From a virus, in the IMG/VR virus record IMGVR_UViG_3300044972_000988, positions 1 through 57,774 of that record: a stretch of 57,774 nt of DNA. One strand, given 5' to 3'. Both the position numbers and the translations under genes were made by a program. Below the pieces are notes generated by a model. That model searched no databases and had not been told where the DNA came from. It saw only the letters and a list, made by a program, of their open reading frames with translations. Below are positions 1 to 8,593 of the stretch, piece by piece (the first letter of the stretch is position 1; each line of letters starts with the position of its first letter).

Positions 1-31
1 GCATCAATCCCAACACAAGGTTTATATCACA

Positions 32-448
32 ATGAAACAATACAACATTTACAACAACAACGAAACAGGGCTAGGAACGTTCAGCGACGATCGCGGCACA
101 ATTACAGATATCTTTTACAAGGCCGGGGTCAATCACGCCTGTTTGATTACCAACACAGCCGGGGCAGTACGTGGTAATCACTATCACAAACACACTACTC
201 AATATACCTATGTGCTCACAGGCAGCATGGTGTATTACAGCAAACCTGTAGACAGTGATGGAACACCTACCGAATTCTTGGCCAGAAAAGGTGACTTTAT
301 TATCAGTCCGCCCAATGAGATTCACGCAATGAAAACCACTGTGGATGGCTGTACATTCATTGCCTTTGCCGAAGGCCCACGTGGCGGAGAAGACTACGAA
401 ACTGACACGTACAGAGTGGATTCGATCATTCCAGAGGATGACAAATGA
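32..448 (+). CDS. Cupin-fold protein, sugar epimerase/isomerase-like
   Basis: A 138-residue single-domain protein. A typical cupin signature is visible around residues 49-70 (GNHYHKH.TQYTYVLTGS, with clustered histidines as likely metal ligands) and a second around residues 85-110 (GDFIISPPNEIHAM). It resembles the WxcM/FdtA and dTDP-4-dehydrorhamnose epimerase-like cupins that act on nucleotide sugars. The gene overlaps the next one (sugar dehydrogenase) by ATGA, and an SDR epimerase follows, so a role in nucleotide-sugar conversion is likely. The exact substrate cannot be told. No strong Shine-Dalgarno is visible upstream; the operon probably begins before the window. Confidence 0.75.
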   Translation: MKQYNIYNNNETGLGTFSDDRGTITDIFYKAGVNHACLITNTAGAVRGNHYHKHTTQYTYVLTGSMVYYSKPVDSDGTPTEFLARKGDFIISPPNEIHAMKTTVDGCTFIAFAEGPRGGEDYETDTYRVDSIIPEDDK

Positions 449-1218
449 ACGTGGGTGTAATTGGTAAAGGCACTGTGGGCAAAGCAGTGTACGAAGGACT
501 AGAGTATCTGGGCCATAACATGTGTTTCTTTGATCCTGCATACGAAGGATCTTCTATCATGGACGTTATAGACGCTGATTGTGTTTTTGTCAGTGTGCCA
601 ACCAATCAAGCACCAAACGGAGACTGCGATACCAGCATTGTAGAAAATGTAATCAAAGATCTTGATGGACTAAACTACCGAGGATTGATTGCAGTTAAAA
701 GTACAGTGGTACCGGGCACCAGCGAACGGCTCAGTGCAGAGTATCCACGTATGAAAATCTGTAGTGTGCCAGAGTTCCTACGTGCCAAGACTGCATTGGC
801 AGACTTTATTCACAATCATGACCTGTTGATCATTGGCAGCCATCGTGAAGAGGACTTTGAATTGATTAAGAAGATTCATGGGTTTTATCCCAAGCATGTG
901 GCCTGCGTTAAACCTACAGAAGCAGAAATTGTCAAGTACTTTAACAATGTTCACCATGCCATGCAAGTGACATTTGCCAACGTCACTTATGAAGTTTGTC
1001 AAAAACTAGACGCCAACTACATGAATGTGTACAATGCAATTACTCAACGTGATTGTATCAACCCTGCATACTTGATGGCCAATAAAAACACACGTGGCTA
1101 CGGCGGACATTGCTTGCCCAAAGACACCAGTGCGTGGAATAACTTGATCAAGAAACTGGGACTTGACTTTAAACTGATTCAAAGTGTAATCGACGACAAC
1201 GAGAAATTTATCAAATGA
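445..1218 (+). CDS. Short UDP-glucose/GDP-mannose 6-dehydrogenase-like protein
   Basis: 257 residues. The N-terminal Rossmann motif GVIGKGTVG is at residues 4-12. Residues 158-168 (KPTEAEIVKYF) match the family's conserved helix, and GYGGHCLPKD (residues 219-228) carries the catalytic cysteine C223. This enzyme family oxidises the C6 hydroxyl of NDP-sugars to uronic acid with NAD+. Cellular members are about 400-450 residues; this one ends soon after the catalytic cysteine and lacks the C-terminal UDP-binding domain. It overlaps its neighbours by ATGA on both sides, in a sugar-nucleotide operon. The substrate is not identifiable. Confidence 0.85.
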   Translation: MNVGVIGKGTVGKAVYEGLEYLGHNMCFFDPAYEGSSIMDVIDADCVFVSVPTNQAPNGDCDTSIVENVIKDLDGLNYRGLIAVKSTVVPGTSERLSAEYPRMKICSVPEFLRAKTALADFIHNHDLLIIGSHREEDFELIKKIHGFYPKHVACVKPTEAEIVKYFNNVHHAMQVTFANVTYEVCQKLDANYMNVYNAITQRDCINPAYLMANKNTRGYGGHCLPKDTSAWNNLIKKLGLDFKLIQSVIDDNEKFIK

Positions 1219-2126
1219 AAATATTAGTAACCGGTGCCAGCGGCTTATTAGGCACAGAAATCTGCCGCCAACTCAAACACGATAAAAAAAATGTAGTATG
1301 GGCCATGGACAACCATAGTCGTAGTTCAACCATACCGCCCTGTGACAAGTTTATTGATGTAGACTTGACTGCTGGCGATGTGGCCTACGCAGACTTGCCT
1401 GTGGACTTTGATTACATCTATCACTATGGTGCAATCAACGGAACCAAGAACTTTTACGAGCGTCCTAACCAAGTGTTATGGAACAACATGGTGGGTGACT
1501 TCAATGTGTTTGAATTTGCCGGCATGAATAAACAGTTAAAAAAACTAGTGTACGCTAGTTCCAGTGAAGTAGTAAGTGACGATCCGGTTAGTCCTGTTGC
1601 TGAGCATACAGATATCACAATCAACAATATTCACAATGCCAGATGGAGTTATCGTTTGCCCAAGATCTGTGCAGAAAACTACTTGACCAATTCACCGTTG
1701 CCCTATGTGATGATACGGTACTTTAACGTGTACGGCGACAACAGCAAGGCCGGACATTTCTTAGCAGATCAAATTGCCAAGATTCAAAATGGTATATTTG
1801 AAGTTGTTGGTCCAGAAGAAACACGCAGTTTTTGTCATGTAGAAGATGCTGTTCGAGCCACGATTTTCTGCGCCAAAACACAAACACGTGAACTGTTCAA
1901 CATAGGCAATGATAGAGAAATTACCATTCGGGACGCAGTAAAAGTCATTGCCGAAGAACTGGGTCACACTGACCCTGAGTGGACTACCTCACCTGGCAAG
2001 GCCGGCAGTACTGCAACACGTAGACCCAACATTGACAAATTGAGATCGGTCATGTCCGATTATAAACCAATGTCATTTGAGCAAGGTGTCAAACGAATTA
2101 TTAAAAATTTAGTTGACAAGTCATAA
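1215..2126 (+). CDS. NAD-dependent epimerase/dehydratase (extended SDR)
   Basis: 303 residues. The NAD-binding motif TGASGLLG is at residues 6-13. The catalytic triad region has ASSSEV (about residues 114-119) and Y146xxxK150 (YRLPK), followed by RYFNVYG. This is the layout of nucleotide-sugar 4-epimerases, 4,6-dehydratases and UDP-glucuronate decarboxylases. It overlaps the sugar dehydrogenase stop by ATGA and would act on its product or on a parallel NDP-sugar. A second SDR lies at 34432. Reaction specificity is inferred only from the neighbourhood. Confidence 0.85.
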   Translation: MKILVTGASGLLGTEICRQLKHDKKNVVWAMDNHSRSSTIPPCDKFIDVDLTAGDVAYADLPVDFDYIYHYGAINGTKNFYERPNQVLWNNMVGDFNVFEFAGMNKQLKKLVYASSSEVVSDDPVSPVAEHTDITINNIHNARWSYRLPKICAENYLTNSPLPYVMIRYFNVYGDNSKAGHFLADQIAKIQNGIFEVVGPEETRSFCHVEDAVRATIFCAKTQTRELFNIGNDREITIRDAVKVIAEELGHTDPEWTTSPGKAGSTATRRPNIDKLRSVMSDYKPMSFEQGVKRIIKNLVDKS

Positions 2127-2142
2127 ACAATTATTGTATAAT
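2113..2142 (+). promoter_or_regulatory. Sigma70-type promoter before queE
   Basis: TTGACA (2113-2118) and TATAAT (2137-2142), 18-bp spacer. The -10 ends only 5 bp before the queE ATG at 2148, so a transcript from here would be almost or completely leaderless. Confidence 0.6.
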
Positions 2143-2147
2143 AGTAC

Positions 2148-3002
2148 ATGAAATTAAAAGTATCAGAACTATTCTATTCGGCACAAGGCGAAGGTCGCTT
2201 TATTGGTGTACCCAGTGTGTTTTTACGCACATTTGGATGTAACTTTACCTGTGCAGGTTTCGGGTGCCGGCCTGGTGAGAAAAGCACCGAAGCAGATGAA
2301 GTTGCCAAGAACGTACACTTGTACAAAACATTTGAAGAGCTGCCGCTTGTAAACACTGGTTGCGACAGCTATGCAAGTTGGCATCCTGACTTCAAAGAAC
2401 TCAGCCCTACATATGAGATTGATGAACTAGTAAACAAAATGCTAGACTTGATTCCTGACCGTCGTTGGACCAATCGCACAGGCAATGACACACATCTTGT
2501 GATCACAGGTGGTGAGCCATTGCTGGGATGGCAACGTACATATCAAGACTTGTTTGATCATGACGATATGCGTGGCATTAAGAATGTTACATTTGAGACC
2601 AATGGTACTCAAAAGTTACAGCCCAAGTTTAGAGAATATCTTAACACATGGCTTGCTGGACACAATGAACTTACATTCTCTGTCAGTCCCAAACTCAGTG
2701 CCAGTGGAGAAGCATGGGCAGAGGCAATTAAACCCGAGATTGTTGCAGACTATCAAAACTTTGGTACTGTGTATCTTAAGTTTGTGATTGACAGCGAAGT
2801 ACACTTTGAAGAAGTAGATCGTGCTGTGGCTGCTTATCGTGCCGCAGGATTTGAAGGTGTGGTATATGTTATGCCACAAGGTGGTGTTGTTGCTCCATAT
2901 GCAGAGAATCGTGTGAATGTTGCAGACTGGGCACTTGTGCGTGGATACTACTATACTCCAAGATTGCATGTGGATCTTTGGGGCAATGGATGGGGAAAAT
3001 AA
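2148..3002 (+). CDS. queE: 7-carboxy-7-deazaguanine synthase-like radical SAM protein (QueE)
   Basis: 284 residues. The N-terminus (SELFYSAQGEG.F.G.PSVFLR) is diagnostic of QueE, which converts 6-carboxytetrahydropterin to 7-carboxy-7-deazaguanine in the preQ0 pathway. ITGGEPLL (near residue 120) and ETNGT (near residue 150) are further family motifs. The cysteines are odd: C31xxxC35 is followed by GFGC40, and another cysteine sits in GCDSY (C72). The third cluster ligand may therefore be C40 or C72, with an insertion relative to the usual CX3CX2C. No queC, queD or folE partner is in the window, so these would come from elsewhere in the phage or from the host. MetK follows directly. Confidence 0.85.
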   Translation: MKLKVSELFYSAQGEGRFIGVPSVFLRTFGCNFTCAGFGCRPGEKSTEADEVAKNVHLYKTFEELPLVNTGCDSYASWHPDFKELSPTYEIDELVNKMLDLIPDRRWTNRTGNDTHLVITGGEPLLGWQRTYQDLFDHDDMRGIKNVTFETNGTQKLQPKFREYLNTWLAGHNELTFSVSPKLSASGEAWAEAIKPEIVADYQNFGTVYLKFVIDSEVHFEEVDRAVAAYRAAGFEGVVYVMPQGGVVAPYAENRVNVADWALVRGYYYTPRLHVDLWGNGWGK

Positions 3003-3012
3003 AAGGAAATTA

Positions 3013-4113
3013 ATGAGTTATCTATTTACAAGTGAAAGTGTATCCGAAGGACATCCGGATAAAATTGCAGATGCTATTAGCGATGCTGTTCTGGACTTGG
3101 TAATGTCCAAGGAAAATCCTGCACTACGCTGTGCTTGTGAAACACTAGTGACTACCAATCGTGTTGTGGTTGCTGGCGAATACAAAGGCATCTTACATGC
3201 CGAAGAAGTTGAATCAGCAGTACGCAGAGTTATCAAAGACGTTGGATACGAACAGTCTGGGTTTGATTGGCGCACTGTTGAGATCACCAATTTGTTACAT
3301 GGGCAAAGTGTAGACATTGCACTGGGCACAGACACATTTGGTGCCGGAGATCAGGGACTGATGTTTGGATATGCTTGTAACGAAACCGATACACACATGC
3401 CCAGTGCCATTTATTGGAGCCATCGTATTGTGGAAGAACTTGCACGACAACGCAAGGAACTGGGCATTGAATGGCTAGGCCCAGATGCCAAGAGCCAAGT
3501 GACATTTGAGTACAATGATGCTGGCACACCCAAACGCATCGCTAAAGTTGTTTGTTCTACACAACATAGCGATGAAATTGAAACAGCGTTACTCCGCAAC
3601 AAAGTAGAATCGATTATCCGTAATATTCTTCCTAAAAATTATATTGATAATCAAACTGAATTTTATATTAACCCCACTGGTAGATTTGTCGTTGGTGGCC
3701 CCGATGGTGATACTGGGCTTACTGGCCGCAAGATTATTGTTGACACGTATGGCGGGTATAGTCCTCATGGTGGCGGGGCTTTCTCGGGAAAAGATCCCAC
3801 TAAGGTTGATCGCAGTGCTGCCTACTTGACACGCTGGATTGCCAAGAACATTGTGGCCAGTGGTCGAGCAGATTGGGCAACTGTGCAGATCAGTTATGCC
3901 ATTGGCATGGCACAGCCCATGAGCTTTTACGTTGAAACAGACCACAAACCACAAAGTCGTGAATTGACCAAGTGGGTGCAAGACAACGTTGACCTAACAC
4001 CTCGAGGCATTATTGAACGGTTTGATCTCTTCCGTCCTATCTACAGTAGCACAACCAACTACGGACACTTTGGCAAAGACTATTTGCCTTGGGAAACTGT
4101 GGATTTATTCTAA
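3013..4113 (+). CDS. metK: S-adenosylmethionine synthetase
   Basis: 366 residues against about 380-390 in bacteria. Starts at MSYLFTSESVSEGHPDKIAD with a plausible RBS (AAAGGAAAT) upstream; a longer in-frame start inside queE is not needed. Family motifs are intact: GHPDKIADAISDA, GAGDQGLMFGYA, GGPDGDTGLTGRKIIVDTYG and the P-loop-like GGGAFSGKDPTKVDRSAAY. The enzyme makes SAM from ATP and methionine in the cytoplasm. With the SAH hydrolase at 25582 it would complete part of a SAM cycle feeding the phage's radical SAM and methyltransferase genes. Confidence 0.96.
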   Translation: MSYLFTSESVSEGHPDKIADAISDAVLDLVMSKENPALRCACETLVTTNRVVVAGEYKGILHAEEVESAVRRVIKDVGYEQSGFDWRTVEITNLLHGQSVDIALGTDTFGAGDQGLMFGYACNETDTHMPSAIYWSHRIVEELARQRKELGIEWLGPDAKSQVTFEYNDAGTPKRIAKVVCSTQHSDEIETALLRNKVESIIRNILPKNYIDNQTEFYINPTGRFVVGGPDGDTGLTGRKIIVDTYGGYSPHGGGAFSGKDPTKVDRSAAYLTRWIAKNIVASGRADWATVQISYAIGMAQPMSFYVETDHKPQSRELTKWVQDNVDLTPRGIIERFDLFRPIYSSTTNYGHFGKDYLPWETVDLF

Positions 4114-4122
4114 GGAAACTAT

Positions 4123-4506
4123 ATGGGATTTTTTGATAGATTTAAAAAGAAACCTGAACCCAAAGTCAAGGCTGAGCCCAAGCCCAAGGTACCAGTAAAA
4201 ACTGAAAAAGAAATTGCCACAGAAAAAGGCGAGCCATATGTGGCAATTCTCAGCATGCAAGTGGATCCTGAGAACATGCATCAAGGTGCATTTGAACTGG
4301 ACTGGAATGATAAGTTTGTTGCCAATTTGATTCGTGCCGGATATCAAGGCAAACCTGACGACAAAGATTCAGATATTGTTGATCGGTGGTTCCAGAATGT
4401 TTGTCGTCATGTTGTGATGGAAACATGGGAACAAGAAATGGCAAACAATCCCAATCGTGTGGTGAAAAGTCGCGACATAGGGGATGGCCGATCCGAAGTG
4501 TCATAA
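4123..4506 (+). CDS. Unknown small protein with Lys/Pro-rich N-terminus
   Basis: 127 residues, not assigned to a named family. The first about 30 residues are a low-complexity basic stretch (KKKPEPKVKAEPKPKVPVK), followed by a compact, more acidic domain with two tryptophans (VDRWFQNV, METWEQEM). It starts 9 bp after the metK stop and overlaps the next start as TAATG. The basic tail could bind nucleic acid or protein, which is only a guess. Confidence 0.7.
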   Translation: MGFFDRFKKKPEPKVKAEPKPKVPVKTEKEIATEKGEPYVAILSMQVDPENMHQGAFELDWNDKFVANLIRAGYQGKPDDKDSDIVDRWFQNVCRHVVMETWEQEMANNPNRVVKSRDIGDGRSEVS

Positions 4507-5192
4507 TGCTAATATATTTCAACGGTGATAGCAATGTAGCTGGCACAGAGTTGCCGGAGTCTACTCACGGAATGGCACCTAAGTTGGCCGAAAAATTCAA
4601 CGGGCAATACAAAACAAAATTTATCAATGATGCAACACCGGGTGCAAGCAATGATTTAATTTACGAACAAACACTGGATTTTTTAAACAATCCCAGCAGT
4701 CCAAAACCTGACTTGGTAGTGATTGGATGGACACAGTTTAGTCGAGTGCAATGGTTTTTAGTGGACGAGTGGGGCAAGGGACGATTTTGGGAAATAAATC
4801 AAATTGGAGTAGGTATTCCTGTTCCTGAAGAATACAACGATCGATATAAACATTATGTTGAAAATGTGCAACGCGATGGGCACTGGCGTTTGGTGCAAGG
4901 TGCATATTGGCACAATAAAATTTTTAACATACACAAGCTGTTAGAGTACAAAAAAATTCCGCATTTGTTTTTCAATGCGTTTGACGAGTTTATTTTACCA
5001 GTCGAAGTGACCCAACTTGACTGGAACAATGTATTTTTAACACCGTACTCTAAAGAATTAATCTACACTGAATGGTGCCATCACCAAGGTTATAAAGAAA
5101 TAACTCCAGGGTGGCAACACTACGAAAGTGCGGCTCATACTCAGTGGGCAAATGTCATGCATGACCATATTACAAAACACAACATTGTATGA
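4506..5192 (+). CDS. SGNH/GDSL hydrolase-like protein, copy 1
   Basis: 228 residues. Start chosen at the ATG in the TAATG overlap; the longer upstream frame only shadows the previous gene. Block I of SGNH hydrolases is visible as NGDSN at residues 6-10, and the end has a late histidine segment (AAHTQWANVM). A central DLVVIGWTQFSR resembles the strand leading to block III. It is paralogous to the next gene. Such enzymes act as esterases or O-acetylesterases on lipids or glycans; no substrate can be named. No signal peptide is visible. Confidence 0.6.
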   Translation: MLIYFNGDSNVAGTELPESTHGMAPKLAEKFNGQYKTKFINDATPGASNDLIYEQTLDFLNNPSSPKPDLVVIGWTQFSRVQWFLVDEWGKGRFWEINQIGVGIPVPEEYNDRYKHYVENVQRDGHWRLVQGAYWHNKIFNIHKLLEYKKIPHLFFNAFDEFILPVEVTQLDWNNVFLTPYSKELIYTEWCHHQGYKEITPGWQHYESAAHTQWANVMHDHITKHNIV

Positions 5193-5890
5193 TTCTTTAT
5201 GTAAACGGTGATAGCCACACTGCGGCTGCCGAAGCAGTTAATCCGCATGCATTTGCCATGGACGATGGACAGTTGTTTTACATGGGTCGTGCTCCGCATC
5301 CAGAAAACTTAGCAGTGAGTTGGGGCAGGCGATTAAGCGATGCACTACGAGCCAGTTTTCACTGTGATGCTGAAAGTGCCAGTAGTAACACTAGAATTTT
5401 ACGCACAACCAGAGATTGGTTAAAAAAAATACATCATGTCGAAGAAGTGCTAATGGTAATACAATGGAGCACCTGGGAACGAGAAGAGTGGCTGATTGAT
5501 GGGGTGTATTATCAAATTGGTGCCAGTGGCCAGGATGATGTCCCCGACGAGCATAAACAACGCTACAAAGAGTTTGTGGTTGGAGTAGATTGGAAAGAAA
5601 AGACCCAACAAGCGCACGATGAAATTTGGCAGTTACATACCGAACTAAACAAACTGGGCGTTAATCATATCTTCTTCAATGGTAATAATGATTTTAGTAG
5701 CATTAAGAAATCAAAAAAATGGGGCAACAGTTATATTGACCCATACAACTCAGAAGGCACATACAATGCTCGAATCAGAGCCGCTGGAATAGAAACAGTT
5801 GCACCCAATTCTTGGCATTTTGGCAAGGATGGCCATAGCTTTTGGAATCGTTTTATGTTACAATATATCAATACCCACAACAAAGTCTAA
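5189..5890 (+). CDS. SGNH/GDSL hydrolase-like protein, copy 2
   Basis: 233 residues, overlapping the preceding paralog by ATGA. NGDSH lies at residues 5-9 and a C-terminal FGKDGHSFWNRFM gives the Asp-x-x-His-like end of the fold. Both copies share the pattern EVLMVIQWSTWEREEW / DLVVIGWTQFSRVQWF in the middle, so they arose by tandem duplication. Likely a hydrolase or a glycan-modifying protein. Not secreted as far as the N-terminus shows. Confidence 0.6.
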   Translation: MILYVNGDSHTAAAEAVNPHAFAMDDGQLFYMGRAPHPENLAVSWGRRLSDALRASFHCDAESASSNTRILRTTRDWLKKIHHVEEVLMVIQWSTWEREEWLIDGVYYQIGASGQDDVPDEHKQRYKEFVVGVDWKEKTQQAHDEIWQLHTELNKLGVNHIFFNGNNDFSSIKKSKKWGNSYIDPYNSEGTYNARIRAAGIETVAPNSWHFGKDGHSFWNRFMLQYINTHNKV

Positions 5891-5898
5891 GGTTCTCT

Positions 5899-6906
5899 AT
5901 GCGTTATGTGTTAATTGACACAGCTAATATGTTTTTTCGTGCAAGGCACACTGCATTTCGTGCGTCAGATCCATGGGAAAAAGTTGGAGTAGCACTGCAC
6001 ACAACGCTGATGAGTGCCAACAAGGTTGTTAAACGTTTTGAAGCAGACCATGTTGTTTTTGCACTGGAGGGACGTAGCTGGCGCAAAGATCACTACAAAC
6101 CCTACAAAGCAAACCGTGCTGTAGCCCGTGCCGCGCTTACAGAAACAGAAGCAGAAGAAGATAAAATGTTCTGGGAAACGTATGATAATTTGACTAAATA
6201 CTTGTCAGAAAGAACCAATTGCAGTGTGATTCGATGTCCCACTGCAGAGGGCGATGACATTATTGCCCGCTGGATTGCTCTACATCCCCAAGACGAACAC
6301 ATTGTGATCAGTAGCGACACAGATTTTGTGCAGTTGCTGGCCGCAAACGTAAAACAATACAATGGTATCACAGACGAACTTATCACCACCGAAGGCATCT
6401 ATGATGCCAAAGGTCGACCTGTAGTTGATAAGAAGACCAAGGAACCCAAACAGATTCCTGATCCTGCATGGTTGTTGTTCGAAAAATGTATGCGTGGCGA
6501 TACCAGCGACAATGTGTTTAGTGCATTTCCTGGTGTGCGAACAAAAGGCACCAAGAACAAGGTGGGTCTACAAGAAGCATTTGCAGACCGTACAACCAAA
6601 GGCTACAACTGGAACAACATGATGTTGCAAAGATGGACCGACCATAACGGTGAAGAACACCGTGTGTTGGATGACTATGAACGCAATCGTCAGTTGATTG
6701 ATCTTACACATCAACCACAGGCAGTAAAAGACACAGTGGATCTTGCTATCATTGAACAGATCTCGCACAAGGATATCGGACAGGTGGGCGTAAGGTTTAT
6801 GCAATTTTGCGGCAAGTATGATCTAGTACGGTGTAGTGAAAATGCTGAAGGGTTTGGCCGTTGGTTAAATGAAACATACAAAGGAGTTTTAAATGTTAGT
6901 AGCTAA
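5899..6906 (+). CDS. 5'-3' exonuclease / flap endonuclease (T4 RNase H-like)
   Basis: 335 residues from MRYVLIDTANMFFRAR. This N-terminus with its D7 metal ligand is typical of FEN-family 5'-nucleases. Further ligands are visible in CPTAEGDDIIAR and SSDTDFVQLL, then the helix-3-turn-like GDTSDNVFSAFPGVR.KG. In T4-like phages this enzyme removes RNA primers and flaps during DNA replication. A start further upstream overlaps the previous gene and is unlikely. The next gene begins inside its 3' end by 14 bp. Confidence 0.88.
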   Translation: MRYVLIDTANMFFRARHTAFRASDPWEKVGVALHTTLMSANKVVKRFEADHVVFALEGRSWRKDHYKPYKANRAVARAALTETEAEEDKMFWETYDNLTKYLSERTNCSVIRCPTAEGDDIIARWIALHPQDEHIVISSDTDFVQLLAANVKQYNGITDELITTEGIYDAKGRPVVDKKTKEPKQIPDPAWLLFEKCMRGDTSDNVFSAFPGVRTKGTKNKVGLQEAFADRTTKGYNWNNMMLQRWTDHNGEEHRVLDDYERNRQLIDLTHQPQAVKDTVDLAIIEQISHKDIGQVGVRFMQFCGKYDLVRCSENAEGFGRWLNETYKGVLNVSS

Positions 6907-7330
6907 AGTCGTAGCAGACAAACAGTTTTGGATCTTACAAGAAGATGATCGCAAAGTTGGCAACATCGAAGCATGGAATGGCGGATATCAAGTTCGTATC
7001 AACAATCAAGTAAAGCAATTTAAAACAATCAAACTTGCAGCCAAAGAATCAAACATTGTATTTGCCAAAGAAGAAACAACATCCAAACCTGACAATACCG
7101 TGGTACACGGGTATCCGGTAGCAGGTCGTTGTTATAATCCTGTGTGGGACGTGGTGCATCACTTGCCAATTTATACCAAGACTGCCAAAAGCAAAAGTTG
7201 GTTTGCCGCAGGATGGTATTCTATCAAGCGTGGACGAAATTGGAAGATCATTCAGGATCCCAAACTGATTGCACTACAACGCTATCCTTACCAAGGCCCG
7301 TTTAAGAACAAAGAACAAGTGACACTATGA
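6893..7330 (+). CDS. Unknown conserved phage-type protein
   Basis: 145 residues. I do not recognise a catalytic motif. The first half has beta-rich repeats (DDRKVGNIEAW, GGYQVRI) and the second half has GYPVAGRCYNPVWDV and SKSWFAAGWY. It is translationally linked to both neighbours: its start lies within the 5'-nuclease gene and its stop overlaps the MazG-like start (ATGA). A replication- or nucleotide-linked role is suggested only by position. Confidence 0.7.
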   Translation: MLVAKVVADKQFWILQEDDRKVGNIEAWNGGYQVRINNQVKQFKTIKLAAKESNIVFAKEETTSKPDNTVVHGYPVAGRCYNPVWDVVHHLPIYTKTAKSKSWFAAGWYSIKRGRNWKIIQDPKLIALQRYPYQGPFKNKEQVTL

Positions 7331-7695
7331 CAAATCCATTCCGAGATCAAGAAAAGTTCATGAAGGCCTGTGACCAAAAGGTTGATGCCTACTCTATTTC
7401 ACAATATAAAATGTATTTGAGTCTAATAGACGAAGAGCATCGAGAACTGCAAGAAGCAGTTGAAGCCGATGACTTGACTGAACAACTGGATGCGCTGATC
7501 GATATATTGGTTGTTACAATTGGTGCCATTCATTCAGCAGGATTTGATGCCGAGGGTGCCTGGAAAGAAGTTATGGCAACCAACTTTGCCAAGATTGATC
7601 ACGAAACAGGCCGGGTGCGTAAACGCGAAGATGGTAAAGTGCTCAAGCCAGTGGGATGGACTCCGCCAGACTTAAAAGGATACTTGACAAGATGA
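7327..7695 (+). CDS. MazG-like nucleotide pyrophosphohydrolase
   Basis: 122 residues, all-helical. The MazG/dUTPase-like metal motif EEHRELQEAVEADDLTEQLDALIDI lies at about residues 36-60 and provides the EExxE...ExxD acidic ligands. These enzymes hydrolyse NTPs or dNTPs to monophosphates. In phages they are thought to reshape nucleotide pools or (p)ppGpp signalling. The C-terminal KVLKPVGWTPPDLKGYL is typical of phage members. Overlaps both neighbours by ATGA. Confidence 0.85.
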   Translation: MTNPFRDQEKFMKACDQKVDAYSISQYKMYLSLIDEEHRELQEAVEADDLTEQLDALIDILVVTIGAIHSAGFDAEGAWKEVMATNFAKIDHETGRVRKREDGKVLKPVGWTPPDLKGYLTR

Positions 7696-7898
7696 TACAC
7701 ATACAAAAATTTATTGAACGCCTTCAAGGCTTTGAAGCACGTGGTGCCAGAGACTTTACCATGCCCATTAAAGATGCCAAGGACCTGCATGCTGACCTTA
7801 CCAGGCTGTTGATCGCACTACAGGCTGCAAGAGAATCTGCTGTAAATGCCGCACAAGAAAGCGAAATCACAGTGGAAATGAAGGGCGGAGCATTTTAA
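7692..7898 (+). CDS. Unknown small helical protein
   Basis: 68 residues with the start placed at the ATGA overlap with the MazG-like gene. The protein is predicted helical with heptad-like hydrophobics (FIERLQGF, LHADLTRLLIALQAA). Function unknown; its close coupling to the pyrophosphohydrolase suggests a partner role. Confidence 0.65.
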   Translation: MIHIQKFIERLQGFEARGARDFTMPIKDAKDLHADLTRLLIALQAARESAVNAAQESEITVEMKGGAF

Positions 7899-7941
7899 AA
7901 AGTCCCTATATTTGTCATAAATAAATGTAGGAGTTTAATGA

Positions 7942-8238
7942 ATGTCAAGACCAAAACCCAAAGTTATTCTAGAACTGACAAACAAAACCACGTACAAAAC
8001 TGAACAGGTTTTATCGTCAGCAGGAGTGTGGGCTGTGTTCTACAACAACTCTCCTATCAATCTCAAAACCAGCAACATGTTAGTGCAACACCCTGGGCCC
8101 AAGTACAAGAAAGTCAGTTTCTCCAATCCCGGCCATGCACACAATCTTTCAAAGAAACTAAACGCACAGTTCAAGACCGACAAGTTCACTGTGGTATTGT
8201 TGACCCAGGGCGACACAGTTCAGCCCAGTGGTGCGTGA
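7942..8238 (+). CDS. Unknown small basic protein
   Basis: 98 residues, Lys-rich (KPKVILELTNKTTYKTE), with no motif I recognise. A recognisable RBS (GTAGGAG, 7927-7933) lies upstream, as does an ATAAATA motif near 7919. The stop overlaps the start of the next gene. Confidence 0.65.
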   Translation: MSRPKPKVILELTNKTTYKTEQVLSSAGVWAVFYNNSPINLKTSNMLVQHPGPKYKKVSFSNPGHAHNLSKKLNAQFKTDKFTVVLLTQGDTVQPSGA

Positions 8239-8593
8239 TAAACTAAAATTAACCCAAGCACTGGTGGCCAATCTGCCAGAAGAATTTGCCGAGCCCGTTG
8301 AAGTTGCTGTTAAGACTTGGTGGGCAAACATTCGCAAGACTGGTGGCCTGCGTCTTACCGAACATGGATTTTATGTATTCAGTCGTGTGTTAGATCTGGC
8401 ACATTATGAACTAGAAATTAAACCAACACCGGGCAACCGACGCATTGTGTTAACTCTTGACCGTAAACTGCAAAGTCCGTATTACATTAGAATAGACAAA
8501 CGTATTCCAACCGGTGTTTATATGTTTGGCAGTCGTGAAGCAGTCATGGCACAACTGTATGGTGATTTAGAAAAGTTCCTGCGCAACTATTGA
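8228..8593 (+). CDS. Unknown conserved phage-type protein (GTG start)
   Basis: 121 residues. The only sensible start is GTG at 8228, inside the 3' end of the previous gene. It has strand-rich segments (YELEIKPTPGNRRIVLTLDRK) followed by PYYIRIDKRIPTGVYMFGSREAVMAQLYGDL. No enzymatic motif. Its last 27 bp overlap a glycosyltransferase-like gene on the opposite strand. Confidence 0.65.
   Translation: MVRDKLKLTQALVANLPEEFAEPVEVAVKTWWANIRKTGGLRLTEHGFYVFSRVLDLAHYELEIKPTPGNRRIVLTLDRKLQSPYYIRIDKRIPTGVYMFGSREAVMAQLYGDLEKFLRNY

Noticed and set aside
2980-3013. SAM or SAH riboswitch ahead of metK or ahcY
   Set aside because: Only 10 bp separate queE and metK, and 8 bp precede ahcY; there is no room and no recognisable aptamer.
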